A stretch of DNA of 64,000 nucleotides, taken from an uncultured Paenibacillaceae bacterium (lineage in GTDB: Bacteria; Bacillota; Bacilli; Aneurinibacillales; Aneurinibacillaceae). Made by a program: the position numbers and the translations under genes. The stretch's first letter is position 1, and every line of letters starts with the position of its first letter. Shown here piece after piece: positions 37,782-47,453 of this stretch. The stretch covers positions 6,710-70,709 of the forward strand of contig CALNBV010000130.1 of assembly GCA_937874515.1 (NCBI GenBank). Reading direction: 5' to 3'. Below the pieces are notes generated by a model. It saw only the letters and a program-made list of their open reading frames with translations, had not been told where the DNA came from and searched no databases.

Positions 37782-37979
37782 TTACTCTTGGTTCTTCTCC
37801 AGGACTTTTTTAACCTTTTTTTCAAAGGTTTGACGAGGGATGAGCACACTATGGTCACAACCCATACATTTAATACGAATATCCATCCCCATTCGGATGA
37901 TTTTCCAAGCGTTCGTTCCGCATGGATGGGGTTTTTTCATCATTACAACATCATTTAAACCAAATTGTTTTTTCTCCAT
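37782..37979 (-). CDS. DUF951 small zinc-ribbon-like protein (YyzM)
   Basis: A 65-aa protein, starting MEKKQFGLNDVVMMKKPHPC with CGTNAW and later KCMGCDHSVLIPR. The pattern of HPCG and CxxC suggests a metal site. DUF951 proteins sit between mscS and ychF in many Firmicutes; the function is unknown, probably linked to translation through YchF. ATG follows AGGGGGAT; it is co-transcribed with ychF. Confidence 0.9.
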   Translation of the reverse strand: MEKKQFGLNDVVMMKKPHPCGTNAWKIIRMGMDIRIKCMGCDHSVLIPRQTFEKKVKKVLEKNQE

Positions 37980-38127
37980 GGGAAATCCCCCTCATCAATT
38001 ACATCCGGACTATATCAAAGTTAGTGCATACTAACCTTTATGACAAAATATTATAAAGGGAAATTGCAAAAGAATCTACCTAAAAACCTGAATACATTGG
38101 ACATACTAAATGCAGGAGGTGATCTAT

Positions 38128-38271
38128 GTGGCAACTAATCAAGCTATCAGCTTTTCCCCTGCACCATTGGATGAAAAAGATATTGATAAAATTCGTTCCC
38201 TTGAACAACAATTAAGCCAGGAATTAAATAAATCCATCGTGATTCTGGCTTATGAAAATCAAACCCACTAA
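38128..38271 (+). CDS. Small 47-residue protein
   Basis: Start GTG 38128 with GGAGG 8 bases upstream; stop TAA 38269-38271. The product begins VATNQAISFSPAPLDEKDID and ends IVILAYENQTH, acidic and probably helical in the centre (KIRSLEQQLSQELNKSI). No family recognised. Its stop codon overlaps the stop of mscS on the other strand by two bases. An ATG two bases before the GTG opens a different, less likely frame. Confidence 0.6.
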   Translation: MATNQAISFSPAPLDEKDIDKIRSLEQQLSQELNKSIVILAYENQTH

Positions 38272-39164
38272 CTTTGTTGTTTTAGCTTTTGTGCTTGTTC
38301 AATTGGATTCATCATAACCATTGTAGAATAAGGAATCTTGATTCCCTTTTCCTCAAACAATTGAACGATTTCCGAACGCAATTGACGAGTAACCTTTGCA
38401 TTTTCCGTTGGCTTACATTCTGCAGTGATCCGAATCACAATATCAGATTGGCCAAACCGCTCAACCCCCAAAACCTTGGGGGTTTCTACGATTTCTTCAA
38501 TAGATTCCTTCCATTGTGACCCTTTTTCTTGCAATAGTTTAACTACTTTATCAATATCCTCATTATAAGAAATGCTTACATCAACAATGGCTACTGAATT
38601 TTCAACAGATAGATTGGTAACCTGTGTAATGGAGCCATTGGGAATAATATGTATTTCTCCTGTCCATGCTTTGATTTTCGTAATACGCAACCCAATTTCC
38701 TGAACCGTCCCCGTTACATTATTAATCATCACCGTATCACCAACGGCAAACTGGTCTTCAAAAATTATAAAAAATCCTGTAATTACATCCCTAACTAAAT
38801 TTTGCGCCCCAAAACCTACTGCCAAACCAATAACACCGGCACTTGCCAATATGGGTTTTGGATCATATCCAAGAAAAGTGAAAATGTTAAAGAAAACAAT
38901 AAAATATATCACATACTTGGAAATATTTTTTACCAAAGCACGCATGGTTTCACTGCGTCTGGCATCTAAACGAAGTTTTTGAAACCTGTCCCCTTCCCGT
39001 TTTATAAAAATCCTATCAACGGCTGCATCTGATATTTTCACTATGATTTTTGCAAGAATTAAAACAAGTAGGATTTTTAAAATGGTTACACCATAGCTGA
39101 TCCAACGGTCTTCATTTGAAATATACTCCATGAATTTTAAATAATAGTTGTTAAAGTGATCCAC
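38268..39164 (-). CDS. Small-conductance mechanosensitive channel (MscS family)
   Basis: A 298-aa membrane protein with three segments in the first 130 residues and the pore helix VIGLAVGFGAQNLVRDVITG (about 111-130), the hallmark of MscS, followed by the beta domain (about 135-180) and the cytoplasmic alpha-beta part. It opens under membrane tension to release solutes on osmotic downshock. GTG 39164 lies directly after the DUF3343 stop, with GAGGGTGAG before it. Confidence 0.92.
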   Translation of the reverse strand: MDHFNNYYLKFMEYISNEDRWISYGVTILKILLVLILAKIIVKISDAAVDRIFIKREGDRFQKLRLDARRSETMRALVKNISKYVIYFIVFFNIFTFLGYDPKPILASAGVIGLAVGFGAQNLVRDVITGFFIIFEDQFAVGDTVMINNVTGTVQEIGLRITKIKAWTGEIHIIPNGSITQVTNLSVENSVAIVDVSISYNEDIDKVVKLLQEKGSQWKESIEEIVETPKVLGVERFGQSDIVIRITAECKPTENAKVTRQLRSEIVQLFEEKGIKIPYSTMVMMNPIEQAQKLKQQS

Positions 39165-39419
39165 CTATTTCTCACCCTCAAACGAAATGTATTGTCCATT
39201 CTTTTCATAATAAAAACCCTTTATTTCCACATGTTCTCTTTTAAAGGTTTCCTGAACTAAAGGGAAATCATCCATAGGAAAATCAATAGATAATGCACAA
39301 CCTGCAGTAATGGCCTTTGGGGTGGGACGAGTATCCAGATCAATTCCCAAAAACTCCAATAGGGTTTCGGCCCTTAGTGCCTGTTGTGTTGAATCAAAAG
39401 CAATTAACACTTTTCTCAT
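39165..39419 (-). CDS. DUF3343 protein, putative Se/S carrier-like
   Basis: An 84-aa protein, MRKVLIAFDSTQQALRAETL at the start, then AITAGCALSIDF with the single conserved Cys of the family, a ferredoxin-like alpha-beta layout. DUF3343 is described as a putative selenium or sulfur carrier. A cysteine desulfurase of the type sometimes linked with such carriers is 1.4 kb upstream, separated by yyaC and a DUF554 gene. ATG follows AAGGGGG. Confidence 0.8.
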   Translation of the reverse strand: MRKVLIAFDSTQQALRAETLLEFLGIDLDTRPTPKAITAGCALSIDFPMDDFPLVQETFKREHVEIKGFYYEKNGQYISFEGEK

Positions 39420-39532
39420 TATCTATCCCCCTTAAAATTTAATGAAAACTTCAAATAAATTTGAATATAATGTATATTTTTTCTAACCCCATCTTATACT
39501 AGTACTACTATATGTGTATATAGGGGGTAAGA

Positions 39533-40132
39533 ATGAAGAATAATAGTACGTTACCCACTCAACTGCTTAATACTTTTAAAGTACTTTATCATGAGGAATG
39601 TGCAGTCCATGAATTAAATCAGAATTTACAGCAATATTTCAAAAGCTACCAAACACATTCGGAAATTGTTCTTTTGTGTATTGGAACAGACCGATCAACT
39701 GGAGATGCCCTTGGTCCACTGGTAGGATCAAAATTAGAGCGAATGTATCCAACAAATTGTACCATTTACGGTACCCTGGATTCACCCGTTCATGCAGTGA
39801 ATTTACAAGAAACCCTAGATCGAGTCCAAGATTCACACCATAACCCCCTTATCATTGGCATTGATGCCTGTTTAGGCCAATTTTCAAGTGTAGGTAAGAT
39901 TTCTATCACAAATGGACCCTTGAAACCGGGGGCAGGAGTGAAGAAAAGTCTCCCTGAAGTAGGGCATTTCCATATTACTGGCATTGTGAATATCGGTGGA
40001 TTTATGGAATACTTTGTCCTGCAAAATACCCGATTAAATCTTGTTATGAAGATGGCCGACGTCATTGCCACTTCACTAAGTTTATCCATTGATAAAAGCC
40101 AGAAAAAAAGATATAACCGATTCATGCGCTAA
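39533..40132 (+). CDS. yyaC: Sporulation protein YyaC (DUF1256, GPR-like fold)
   Basis: A 199-aa protein. The core IVLLCIGTDRSTGDALGPLVG is the DUF1256 signature, shared with the fold of germination protease and hydrogenase-maturation proteases; IIGIDACLG and FHITGIVNIGGFMEYFVLQN follow. In B. subtilis it is made in the forespore. ATG 39533 follows AGGGGGTA. It reads against its neighbours, so it has its own promoter in 39420-39530, and it supports a spore-forming host. Confidence 0.92.
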   Translation: MKNNSTLPTQLLNTFKVLYHEECAVHELNQNLQQYFKSYQTHSEIVLLCIGTDRSTGDALGPLVGSKLERMYPTNCTIYGTLDSPVHAVNLQETLDRVQDSHHNPLIIGIDACLGQFSSVGKISITNGPLKPGAGVKKSLPEVGHFHITGIVNIGGFMEYFVLQNTRLNLVMKMADVIATSLSLSIDKSQKKRYNRFMR

Positions 40133-40143
40133 TTTTCATACTA

Positions 40144-40854
40144 TTAGATGACCTGGAATTTATGTAATAAATACACACCTATAACAACAATAATTATGGA
40201 TGGGAGCATATTTGCTACCCTTATTTTTTTTATTCCCAGCATATTTATCCCAATGGCTATAATCATAATTCCACCTGTTGCGGTTAACTCGTTAATCATA
40301 ATTTCCATTAAATCATCACTTATAAACTGTTGAATAAAATAAGCACTCAAAGTAATCGCAGATTGATAAAGAAACACTGGAATTGCTGAGAAAATGACAC
40401 CAATTCCCATGGTTGATGCAAAAAGAATCGCTGTGAAACCATCTAATAAGGATTTCGTTAATAACAGTTGGTGATCATGGCGAATTCCACTATCTAATGA
40501 CCCAAGAATTGCCATGGCGCCTACACAATAAATGATGGTTGCAGAAACAAAAGCTGCTGAAATATTGCCCTGGCCTTTTTTCCCAACCCACCGTTCCAAA
40601 TGGTTTCCCATACCTTCAAGTTTGTCTTCTAATGCCCACCACTCGCCAAGTAGTGTTCCAATCACAATGCTAAAAATGACAATAATAAAATTATTGGATG
40701 AAAGGCCCATTTCTATTCCCATTACCACAACACACAGACCAATTACTTGTACAATGGAATTTTTCACATTATCTTTCATTCCATTTATGGTTTGTCCAAG
40801 AAGTGAACCAATGATGATTGCTAACGCATTAACAATTGTCCCTAATAAAATCAC
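40144..40854 (-). CDS. DUF554 membrane protein (YdfK/YqgA type)
   Basis: A 236-aa protein with six or seven hydrophobic segments; MILLGTIVNALAIIIGSLLG and GIGVIFSAIPVFLYQSAIT are DUF554 signatures. A transport function is likely but unknown. GTG 40854 follows GGAGGG, 4 bases past the cysteine desulfurase stop, so the two are co-transcribed. Confidence 0.9.
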   Translation of the reverse strand: MILLGTIVNALAIIIGSLLGQTINGMKDNVKNSIVQVIGLCVVVMGIEMGLSSNNFIIVIFSIVIGTLLGEWWALEDKLEGMGNHLERWVGKKGQGNISAAFVSATIIYCVGAMAILGSLDSGIRHDHQLLLTKSLLDGFTAILFASTMGIGVIFSAIPVFLYQSAITLSAYFIQQFISDDLMEIMINELTATGGIMIIAIGINMLGIKKIRVANMLPSIIIVVIGVYLLHKFQVI

Positions 40855-40857
40855 GTC

Positions 40858-42015
40858 TTAGCCCTCCAGCATAGCCTCTTGTATATCTCTTATTGCGATT
40901 ATCAATTGGTCTACTTGTTCTTTGGTATTAAAGTACCCATAACTAATACGAACAGCTCCCGTTTCAGCAGTACCTGATGTTTCATGGCCTAATGGGGTAC
41001 AATGGAAGCCACTGCGGACCGCAATCCCGTATTCCTGGTCTAAAATATAAGCCACTTCGGAAGCATCCATCCCAATTAAATTAAAAGAGATGACTGCCAC
41101 TCTTTCTTTTTCTCGATTTGGGCCATATACTTCTACACCTGGTAGATCTTCAAACTTCGATAACGTATATGTTGTTAATTCCCATTCTTTATTTCGGATT
41201 TCTTCTACCCCAAGATTCAAAACAAATTCTACACCTGCTAACAATCCTGCAATTCCAGGTGTATTAAGAGTCCCACTTTCAAATCGATCGGGTCTTGTCT
41301 CTGGTTGTTCGATAAGTTCTGAATGACTTCCCGTACCCCCATGAAGAAGAGGTTCTAATTGTAAATCAGGATGGACATAGAGGGCACCCGTTCCTTGAGG
41401 ACCATATAGCCCTTTATGTCCCGGAAAACCTAAAAGACTAATATTCATCTCTTTTACGTCAATAGGGAGAATTCCCACAGATTGAGACCCGTCTACAAGG
41501 AATGGGATATTGTATTCTCTAGCCATTAAACCAATTTCTTTGATTGGCGCAATCATTCCTGTTAAATTAGATGCATGGCTTACGGCAATTAAACGGGTAT
41601 TTTGTTTAATGGCCTTTTTAAATTCTTCAATTATAAAACCATTCTTCTCAGGTTTTATATACGTAATCTCAACACCATGAACCTTTTTCATGTATTCCAA
41701 AGGTCTGCGTACTGAGTTATGTTCTAGAGTTGTAGTAATTACATGATCTCCGTTTTTAAGAAGTCCTTTAATTGCCATATTTAAAGACATAGTCGCATTC
41801 ATGGTAAAAAAGATATCATTTGGATTTTGAATACCAAATAATTGTGCTAATTTCACCCTTGTCTTATAAATTACTTTACTTGCTCTCATTGAAAGCTGAT
41901 GGCCCCCGCGTCCAGGATTAGCCCCATACTCCTGAATGGCTTCAGCTACTTTTTGACTAACCAACCGTGGTTTTGGCCAGGAGGAAGCAGCATTATCGAA
42001 ATAAATAATATCCAT
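40858..42015 (-). CDS. Cysteine desulfurase-like aminotransferase class V (EF2568 type)
   Basis: A 385-aa PLP enzyme. It starts MDIIYFDNAASSWPKP; the PLP lysine is in GFPGHKGLYGPQGTGALYV, and the sulfur-carrying Cys is in RSGFHCTPLGHETSGT. The length and the FDNAASSWPKP start match the EF2568 group of desulfurases rather than IscS or SufS. It releases sulfur (or selenium) from cysteine or selenocysteine. No SUF genes are nearby; the DUF3343 carrier-like protein downstream may take the product. ATG follows GGTGG. Confidence 0.88.
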   Translation of the reverse strand: MDIIYFDNAASSWPKPRLVSQKVAEAIQEYGANPGRGGHQLSMRASKVIYKTRVKLAQLFGIQNPNDIFFTMNATMSLNMAIKGLLKNGDHVITTTLEHNSVRRPLEYMKKVHGVEITYIKPEKNGFIIEEFKKAIKQNTRLIAVSHASNLTGMIAPIKEIGLMAREYNIPFLVDGSQSVGILPIDVKEMNISLLGFPGHKGLYGPQGTGALYVHPDLQLEPLLHGGTGSHSELIEQPETRPDRFESGTLNTPGIAGLLAGVEFVLNLGVEEIRNKEWELTTYTLSKFEDLPGVEVYGPNREKERVAVISFNLIGMDASEVAYILDQEYGIAVRSGFHCTPLGHETSGTAETGAVRISYGYFNTKEQVDQLIIAIRDIQEAMLEG

Positions 42016-42102
42016 AAATACACCACCTTCAATAATGGTTTAATTATAGCAAAGAAAAAATAGTTAAGTATTTTTCGTCAGATTTCCTAACAAATAATGA
42101 AG

Positions 42103-42127
42103 AAAAGCAACCAATAGATGGTTGCTT
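42103..42127 (-). terminator. Intrinsic terminator of the parAB operon
   Basis: On the minus strand AAGCAACC and GGTTGCTTTT form an 8-bp stem with a 7-base loop and short T tract, 9 bases beyond the parB stop. Confidence 0.75.
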
Positions 42128-42135
42128 GAAGGTTT

Positions 42136-42990
42136 CTATTGCTCTTCTTTTTCTAGAATTTCAAGAATCCGTTCTAAATCCTCCTGGGAGAAATATGTAA
42201 TTTCAATTTTCCCCCTATTTTCTTTCCCTGGTTTAATAAAAACAGAGGTCCCGAATGTTCCTCTTAATCTTTCCTCAATATCTTCAAGAAATTTACCTTT
42301 TTCTATTTTTTTTGTTTCACGTGAAACATTTTTTCTGGATTCAATTTTTTTAATCAATTCTTCTACCTGGCGCACACTAAGATCGTTTGAAATGATTTCA
42401 TTGGCCAGTTGAATTTTCAATTCATTGCTTTCAACGGCAAGAAGAGCACGAGCATGTCCCATAGAAATTGTTCCACGTGAAACAATTTCCTGTATCTCTT
42501 CAGGAAGATTTAATAATCGCAGGAAATTTGCGACATGAGGCCGGCTTTTGCCAACCCGATCAGCAAGTTCTTCCTGAGTTAATGAAAATGTGTTCATTAA
42601 TTTTTGATAGGCCTGAGCAATTTCCATAGCGTTTAAATTTTCCCGCTGAAGATTTTCAATAAGAGCAATTTCCATCACTTGTTCATCAGAAAACTCTTTT
42701 ACAACAACAGGTACTCTCTTTAAACCTGCCAACTGAGCAGCACGCAAGCGTCTCTCTCCTGCAACCAGTTGATAACCTTTCACACTTTTTCTTAGAACCA
42801 AAGGTTGTAAAATCCCAAATTCCTGAATAGAGGATTTTAATTCTTCAAGTGCACTCTCTTCAAAATGTTTTCGAGGTTGGTAAGGATTTGGACGAATTTC
42901 TTTAATATTAACTTCTTGCACTTGATCCTCATCATTTACATCTAAAGAAGAAATTAAAGCATCCAGTCCTCGACCCAAACGCTTACTCAT
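42136..42990 (-). CDS. parB: Chromosome partition protein ParB (Spo0J)
   Basis: A 284-aa ParB: N-terminal CTPase domain (about 20-110) with [12 protein letters not shown] and ENLQREN, helix-turn-helix (about 120-200; [20 protein letters not shown]), and C-terminal dimer domain. It spreads from parS and loads SMC at the origin. Its first 8 bases overlap the parA stop. Two parS sites lie within its own coding sequence. Confidence 0.97.
   Translation of the reverse strand: MSKRLGRGLDALISSLDVNDEDQVQEVNIKEIRPNPYQPRKHFEESALEELKSSIQEFGILQPLVLRKSVKGYQLVAGERRLRAAQLAGLKRVPVVVKEFSDEQVMEIALIENLQRENLNAMEIAQAYQKLMNTFSLTQEELADRVGKSRPHVANFLRLLNLPEEIQEIVSRGTISMGHARALLAVESNELKIQLANEIISNDLSVRQVEELIKKIESRKNVSRETKKIEKGKFLEDIEERLRGTFGTSVFIKPGKENRGKIEITYFSQEDLERILEILEKEEQ
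42313..42328. promoter_or_regulatory. parS site 1
   Basis: TGTTTCACGTGAAACA, a perfect 16-bp palindrome matching the ParB site consensus TGTTNCACGTGAAACA, inside parB. Confidence 0.93.
42469..42484. promoter_or_regulatory. parS site 2
   Basis: TGTTCCACGTGAAACA, identical to the B. subtilis consensus, inside parB 141 bp from site 1. Confidence 0.95.
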
Positions 42991-43744
42991 TACCTATCAC
43001 CTCTTTAGCAAGTTCCCGATATACTTCAGCTCCTTTAGAACGGGGATCATAAGAAATAATCGCCTGTCCATAACTAGGAGCCTCACTTAAACGAACATTG
43101 CGTGGAACCACGGATTTATAGACTTTTTCTCTGAAATATTTCTTCACTTCATCAATAACTTGAATGCCTAGATTGGTTCTTGCATCTAACATGGTTAATA
43201 ATACGCCTTCAATGTATAAATCTTTGTTTAATTGTTTTTGCACTAACCGAACGGTGTTCAATAACTGACTTAACCCTTCCAATGCGTAATACTCACACTG
43301 AATAGGAATAAGTACAGAATCAGATGAAGTTAATGCATTAATTGTTAATATTCCTAAAGATGGTGGACAATCGATAATAATATAATCGTATGTTTCTCGA
43401 ACCATATCTAAAGCTTGTTTAAGCCTTCTCTCTCTTGAATAAACAGGAACCAGCTCTATTTCTGCTCCAGCTAATTGAATAGTAGCAGGTAAAATGAACA
43501 ATTTTTCAATAGCTGTAGGGAGAATTGCATCAACAGTATTAATATCATTAATTAAAACATCATATACACAATAACGAACGTCCGCTTTATTTATCCCTAA
43601 TCCACTAGTAGCATTTCCCTGAGGGTCAATATCTACTAATAGTACCTTTTTCCCTTCCACAGCCAGACACGCAGCAAGATTAACCGAACTTGTTGTTTTA
43701 CCTACGCCGCCTTTCTGATTTGCAACGGCAATAATCTTCCCCAT
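42983..43744 (-). CDS. parA: Chromosome partition ATPase ParA (Soj)
   Basis: A 253-aa P-loop ATPase, [20 protein letters not shown] at the start (deviant Walker A KGGVGKTT), [11 protein letters not shown] and IIDCPPSLG. It regulates origin segregation with ParB and controls DnaA activity in Bacillus. ATG follows GAGGTGAAG; parB overlaps its end. Confidence 0.97.
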   Translation of the reverse strand: MGKIIAVANQKGGVGKTTSSVNLAACLAVEGKKVLLVDIDPQGNATSGLGINKADVRYCVYDVLINDINTVDAILPTAIEKLFILPATIQLAGAEIELVPVYSRERRLKQALDMVRETYDYIIIDCPPSLGILTINALTSSDSVLIPIQCEYYALEGLSQLLNTVRLVQKQLNKDLYIEGVLLTMLDARTNLGIQVIDEVKKYFREKVYKSVVPRNVRLSEAPSYGQAIISYDPRSKGAEVYRELAKEVIGNE

Positions 43745-43840
43745 TTCTTCACCTCTCTCACATCCAATAAAGAAAACTTAATTTCTTATCCGTAAACAAT
43801 GGGGCTTTATATTTCGAGCCGCATTTAAGATGTAATTTCT

Positions 43841-44674
43841 CTATTTTTTTGGGATTTTAATAACAAATTGATAACAGTCATCAAGCTCTTCTTCTTCTGT
43901 TTCGATGGATAATCCACTTTCAATAACCATATCAACAGATTTCCTTACGGTATTAATCGCTAATCTCATATCTTTAGAAAAAGAACGCCGTGTTTGTTTC
44001 GGTTTCTTTTCATCTTTTTCTAACAGATGTTGTATCCGTTGTTCAGTTTGTTTTACATTTAATTCTTTTTCTATAATTTCACCTAACACTTGAATTTGCA
44101 TTTCTTCATTTTTTAAAGAAAGTAATGCTCTGGCATGTCTTTCTGTAATTTTACGAATTAACAAAGCATCTTGGACCATTTTAGGCAAATGAAGAAGACG
44201 AAGTTTATTGGCTACTGTGGATTGTCCCTTTCCTAAACGTTTCGCCATGCTTTCCTGGGTTAATCCATGGAGTTCAATCAATTTCTGATAAGCGACCGCT
44301 TCTTCAATCGCTGTTAGCCCTTCACGTTGTAAGTTTTCTATTAAGGCGATGGAAGCTGCTTGCTCATCGTTAAACTCTTTAACGATTGCAGGAATCCTTT
44401 CCATTCCTAGTTTTCTAACTGCACGCCAACGCCGTTCTCCAGCAATAATCTCATATTTGCCATTTCGTTCCCGAACTACGATTGGTTGAATGATTCCATG
44501 AGACTTGATGGTTTCACAAAGTTCTTCAATTTTCTCATCATCAAACACAGTACGAGGCTGATAAGGGTTTGGAATAATATTGACTACAGGTATTTTTTTA
44601 ATTTCCTCATACTCAGAACGCTCTAGTCCAAATAAACGTGAAAACTGATCTCTCATGAAAAAAGCACCATCCAT
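43841..44674 (-). CDS. noc: Nucleoid occlusion protein Noc
   Basis: A 277-aa ParB paralogue with the same layout: [36 protein letters not shown] and the helix-turn-helix [20 protein letters not shown]. The N-terminal [15 protein letters not shown] is the amphipathic membrane-targeting helix of Noc, which ParB lacks. It blocks division over unsegregated DNA. Two starts are possible, ATG 44674 with GAGGA upstream and ATG 44656, from which the helix begins; the second gives the family length. Confidence 0.9.
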   Translation of the reverse strand: MDGAFFMRDQFSRLFGLERSEYEEIKKIPVVNIIPNPYQPRTVFDDEKIEELCETIKSHGIIQPIVVRERNGKYEIIAGERRWRAVRKLGMERIPAIVKEFNDEQAASIALIENLQREGLTAIEEAVAYQKLIELHGLTQESMAKRLGKGQSTVANKLRLLHLPKMVQDALLIRKITERHARALLSLKNEEMQIQVLGEIIEKELNVKQTEQRIQHLLEKDEKKPKQTRRSFSKDMRLAINTVRKSVDMVIESGLSIETEEEELDDCYQFVIKIPKK

Positions 44675-44729
44675 TCTCTTTGTTCCTCAGGTCATATTCG
44701 CCAAAATATGACCTTATTCCTGCTAAAAT

Positions 44730-44745
44730 TGTTCCACGTGAAACA
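44730..44745. promoter_or_regulatory. parS site 3
   Basis: TGTTCCACGTGAAACA, a perfect ParB site between noc and rsmG, near the noc promoter. Confidence 0.95.
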
Positions 44746-44755
44746 ATAAGAAAAG

Positions 44756-44788
44756 GAAAAACCCATGTGACCTTACCCTTCACATGGG
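44756..44788 (-). terminator. Intrinsic terminator after rsmG
   Basis: CCCATGTGA (44763-44771) pairs with TCACATGGG (44780-44788); on the minus strand TTTTTCC follows. It separates the mnmE-mnmG-rsmG group from noc. Confidence 0.85.
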
Positions 44789-44807
44789 ATCCTGATTTGG
44801 GAATTTA

Positions 44808-45524
44808 TTAACTAATGGGATTCTTTGCTGGTATTCCCGCTTTACGAGGATATATTTTTGGCGTTTTCTTTTCTTTCCGAATTTCAACAATATTTCGCTC
44901 AGCTTCTTCAACAGGAAGAGTAAAAGTATGCATATTCTTAAGTTTGCCACCCAAAACTTGAATCCCTTTTTGTGCTTCATTTAGCTCTTCTTCAGATTGC
45001 GATCCCTTCATAACCAGGAATGTACCTCCTACACGTGCAAAGGGAAGGCAAAATTCCGAAAGAACACTAAGTCGTGCCACAGCCCGGGCAGTTACCATAT
45101 CAAATTTTTCTCGATAGATTGGATTTTGCCCCGCATCTTCAGCTCGGCTATGAACCAAGTATACTTGTTCTAATCTTAACTCATTTATGACTTCCTGTAA
45201 AAAGGTTAATCGTTTATTTAAAGAATCTAATATCGTTAATTGAATGTGGGGAAAACAAATCTTTAAAGGAATCCCAGGAAAACCCGCCCCAGAACCTACA
45301 TCAATTAATGTATTAGCAGATGAAAAGTCATAATAAAAGGAAGGAGTTACTGAATCATAAAAATGTTTCTCATACACTTGATTTTTCTCTGTAATTCCTG
45401 TTAAATTCATTTTTTCATTCCATTCAACTAATAACTGAAAATACCGTTCAAATTGCTCTAATTGTTCTAAGGAAAGGGTTATCCCCTTTTCCTCTAATAT
45501 TCTTTGAAAAGACTGGGGGTCCAA
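44808..45524 (-). CDS. rsmG: 16S rRNA G527 N7-methyltransferase
   Basis: A 238-aa class I methyltransferase (GidB). AdoMet motif LIDVGSGAGFPGIPLKI (about 70-86), then VTARAVARLSVL, typical of RsmG. Methylation of this position is what streptomycin-resistant rsmG mutants lose. Start TTG 45524 follows AAGGAGG. It lies 33 bases downstream of mnmG. Confidence 0.96.
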   Translation of the reverse strand: MDPQSFQRILEEKGITLSLEQLEQFERYFQLLVEWNEKMNLTGITEKNQVYEKHFYDSVTPSFYYDFSSANTLIDVGSGAGFPGIPLKICFPHIQLTILDSLNKRLTFLQEVINELRLEQVYLVHSRAEDAGQNPIYREKFDMVTARAVARLSVLSEFCLPFARVGGTFLVMKGSQSEEELNEAQKGIQVLGGKLKNMHTFTLPVEEAERNIVEIRKEKKTPKIYPRKAGIPAKNPIS

Positions 45525-45556
45525 TTAAAGTCCTCCTTGCTCAACTTTGCGATAAT

Positions 45557-47431
45557 TCAGCCCTTCTTATCCGCTAAGAAAACCAGTAAAACAGAAATAT
45601 CGGCTGGTGTAACCCCTGATATTCTTGATGCCTGGCCAATGGAAAGAGGCTTAACTTGATCTAGTTTTTGCCGCGCTTCTTTTGCTAAACCATGGATATT
45701 CAAATAATCTAAATCCATAGGAAGACGCTTTTTCTCCATTTTCTTTAAACGTTCTACATCTTGCATTTGTTTCCTAATATACCCTTCATATTTTACCTGA
45801 ATTTCAACCTGTTCTGCTACCTCTTCGGATACTTTTACAGGGGCAGGAGCTAATTGTTCAATGTGTTTATAGGTAACTTCAGGACGTTTTAATAGAGTAA
45901 ACAAATCTACGGCGTTATCTAATTCTTTTGAACCTACATTGCGCAACAAATCTTGAACATCAGTACGTGGGCCAATTTTTTCACTTTTTAATCGTTCTTT
46001 CTCAATTTCAATAGAATTCCTTTTTGCAATAAACTTTTGATATCTTTCTTCATTGATTAAACCCATTTCATATCCAATATCCGTTAAACGAAGGTCTGCA
46101 TTATCGTGGCGCAGTAATAAGCGATACTCTGCCCTTGAAGTCAATAAGCGATAGGGTTCATTTGTCCCTTTCGTCACTAAATCATCGATCAAAACACCTA
46201 AATACGCCTGGGAACGGTCAAGAATCAAACTTTCTTTACCCTGCACTTTTCTCGCTGCATTGATTCCAGCCAAAAGCCCTTGTCCAGCTGCCTCTTCATA
46301 ACCAGAAGTTCCATTCAATTGGCCTGCAGTAAATAAACCAGGGATATTTTTCATCTCTAAATTTGGCCAAAGTTGTGTTGGAACAACAGCGTCATATTCA
46401 ATGGCGTAACCTGGACGCATCATTACCACTTTTTCTAAACCTTTAACAGAACGGAGGATTTTTATTTGAACCTCTTCAGGCATACTGGTAGATAAACCTT
46501 GAACATAAACTTCATCCGTACTTCTACCTTCAGGTTCGAGGAAGATTTGATGGCGAGGCTTATCACTAAAGCGAACAATCTTATCTTCAATAGAAGGACA
46601 ATAACGTGGACCTGTCCCTTCAATGACTCCAGAAAACATAGGTGCCCTATGTAAATTAGAATTAATAACCTGGTGGGTTTCCTCATTGGTATATGTTAAC
46701 CAGCAGGGCAATTGCTCATCAATGTTATACTCCGTCGTTTCAAAGGAAAAAGCACGTGGGGCTTGATCCCCTGGCTGAATTTCTGTTTTATCATAATCAA
46801 TGGTTGAACCATAAACCCTTGGAGGAGTCCCTGTTTTGAAACGCACTAATTCTAACCCTAATTCTTTCAAATGATGGGAAAGCTTAACGGATGGTTTCAT
46901 GTTATTCGGGCCGCTTTCATATTGTAAATCCCCAATAATAATCTTCCCACGTAAATAGGTCCCTGTTGTTAAAACAACGGCCTTCCCTCTATATTCAGCA
47001 CCAGTATGGGTAATAACTCCTTTACAAATCCCATTTTCAATGATTAATTGATCTGCAATGGATTGTCTTAATACTAAATTATCCGTACTTTCAATTGTCT
47101 GTCTCATTGTATTTTGGTAAAGGACTTTGTCGGCCTGTGCTCTTAAAGCATGAACTGCAGGCCCTTTACCTGTATTCAACATTCTCATCTGAATATAGGT
47201 TTTATCGATGTTTTTGGCCATTTCTCCGCCAAGTGCATCAATTTCTCGAACTACATGTCCCTTAGCCGGACCACCAATGGATGGATTACAGGGCATAAAA
47301 GCTACTGAATCTAAACTAATTGTTAATAATAATGTAGAACAACCCATTCTGGCTGAAGCTAATGCTGCTTCACACCCTGCATGGCCAGCACCAACAATGA
47401 TGACATCAAATTCTCCTGCGTGATATCCCAT
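45557..47431 (-). CDS. mnmG: tRNA U34 carboxymethylaminomethyl-modifying enzyme, FAD subunit
   Basis: A 624-aa flavoprotein (GidA). Dinucleotide-binding motif [15 protein letters not shown] (about 9-23), [30 protein letters not shown] and C-terminal helical domain that binds MnmE. It modifies U34 of tRNAs reading split codon boxes. ATG 47431 follows GGGAGG; five upstream codons were excluded. Confidence 0.97.
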   Translation of the reverse strand: MGYHAGEFDVIIVGAGHAGCEAALASARMGCSTLLLTISLDSVAFMPCNPSIGGPAKGHVVREIDALGGEMAKNIDKTYIQMRMLNTGKGPAVHALRAQADKVLYQNTMRQTIESTDNLVLRQSIADQLIIENGICKGVITHTGAEYRGKAVVLTTGTYLRGKIIIGDLQYESGPNNMKPSVKLSHHLKELGLELVRFKTGTPPRVYGSTIDYDKTEIQPGDQAPRAFSFETTEYNIDEQLPCWLTYTNEETHQVINSNLHRAPMFSGVIEGTGPRYCPSIEDKIVRFSDKPRHQIFLEPEGRSTDEVYVQGLSTSMPEEVQIKILRSVKGLEKVVMMRPGYAIEYDAVVPTQLWPNLEMKNIPGLFTAGQLNGTSGYEEAAGQGLLAGINAARKVQGKESLILDRSQAYLGVLIDDLVTKGTNEPYRLLTSRAEYRLLLRHDNADLRLTDIGYEMGLINEERYQKFIAKRNSIEIEKERLKSEKIGPRTDVQDLLRNVGSKELDNAVDLFTLLKRPEVTYKHIEQLAPAPVKVSEEVAEQVEIQVKYEGYIRKQMQDVERLKKMEKKRLPMDLDYLNIHGLAKEARQKLDQVKPLSIGQASRISGVTPADISVLLVFLADKKG

Positions 47432-47453
47432 GATTTTTCCTCCCAAATCCTAG

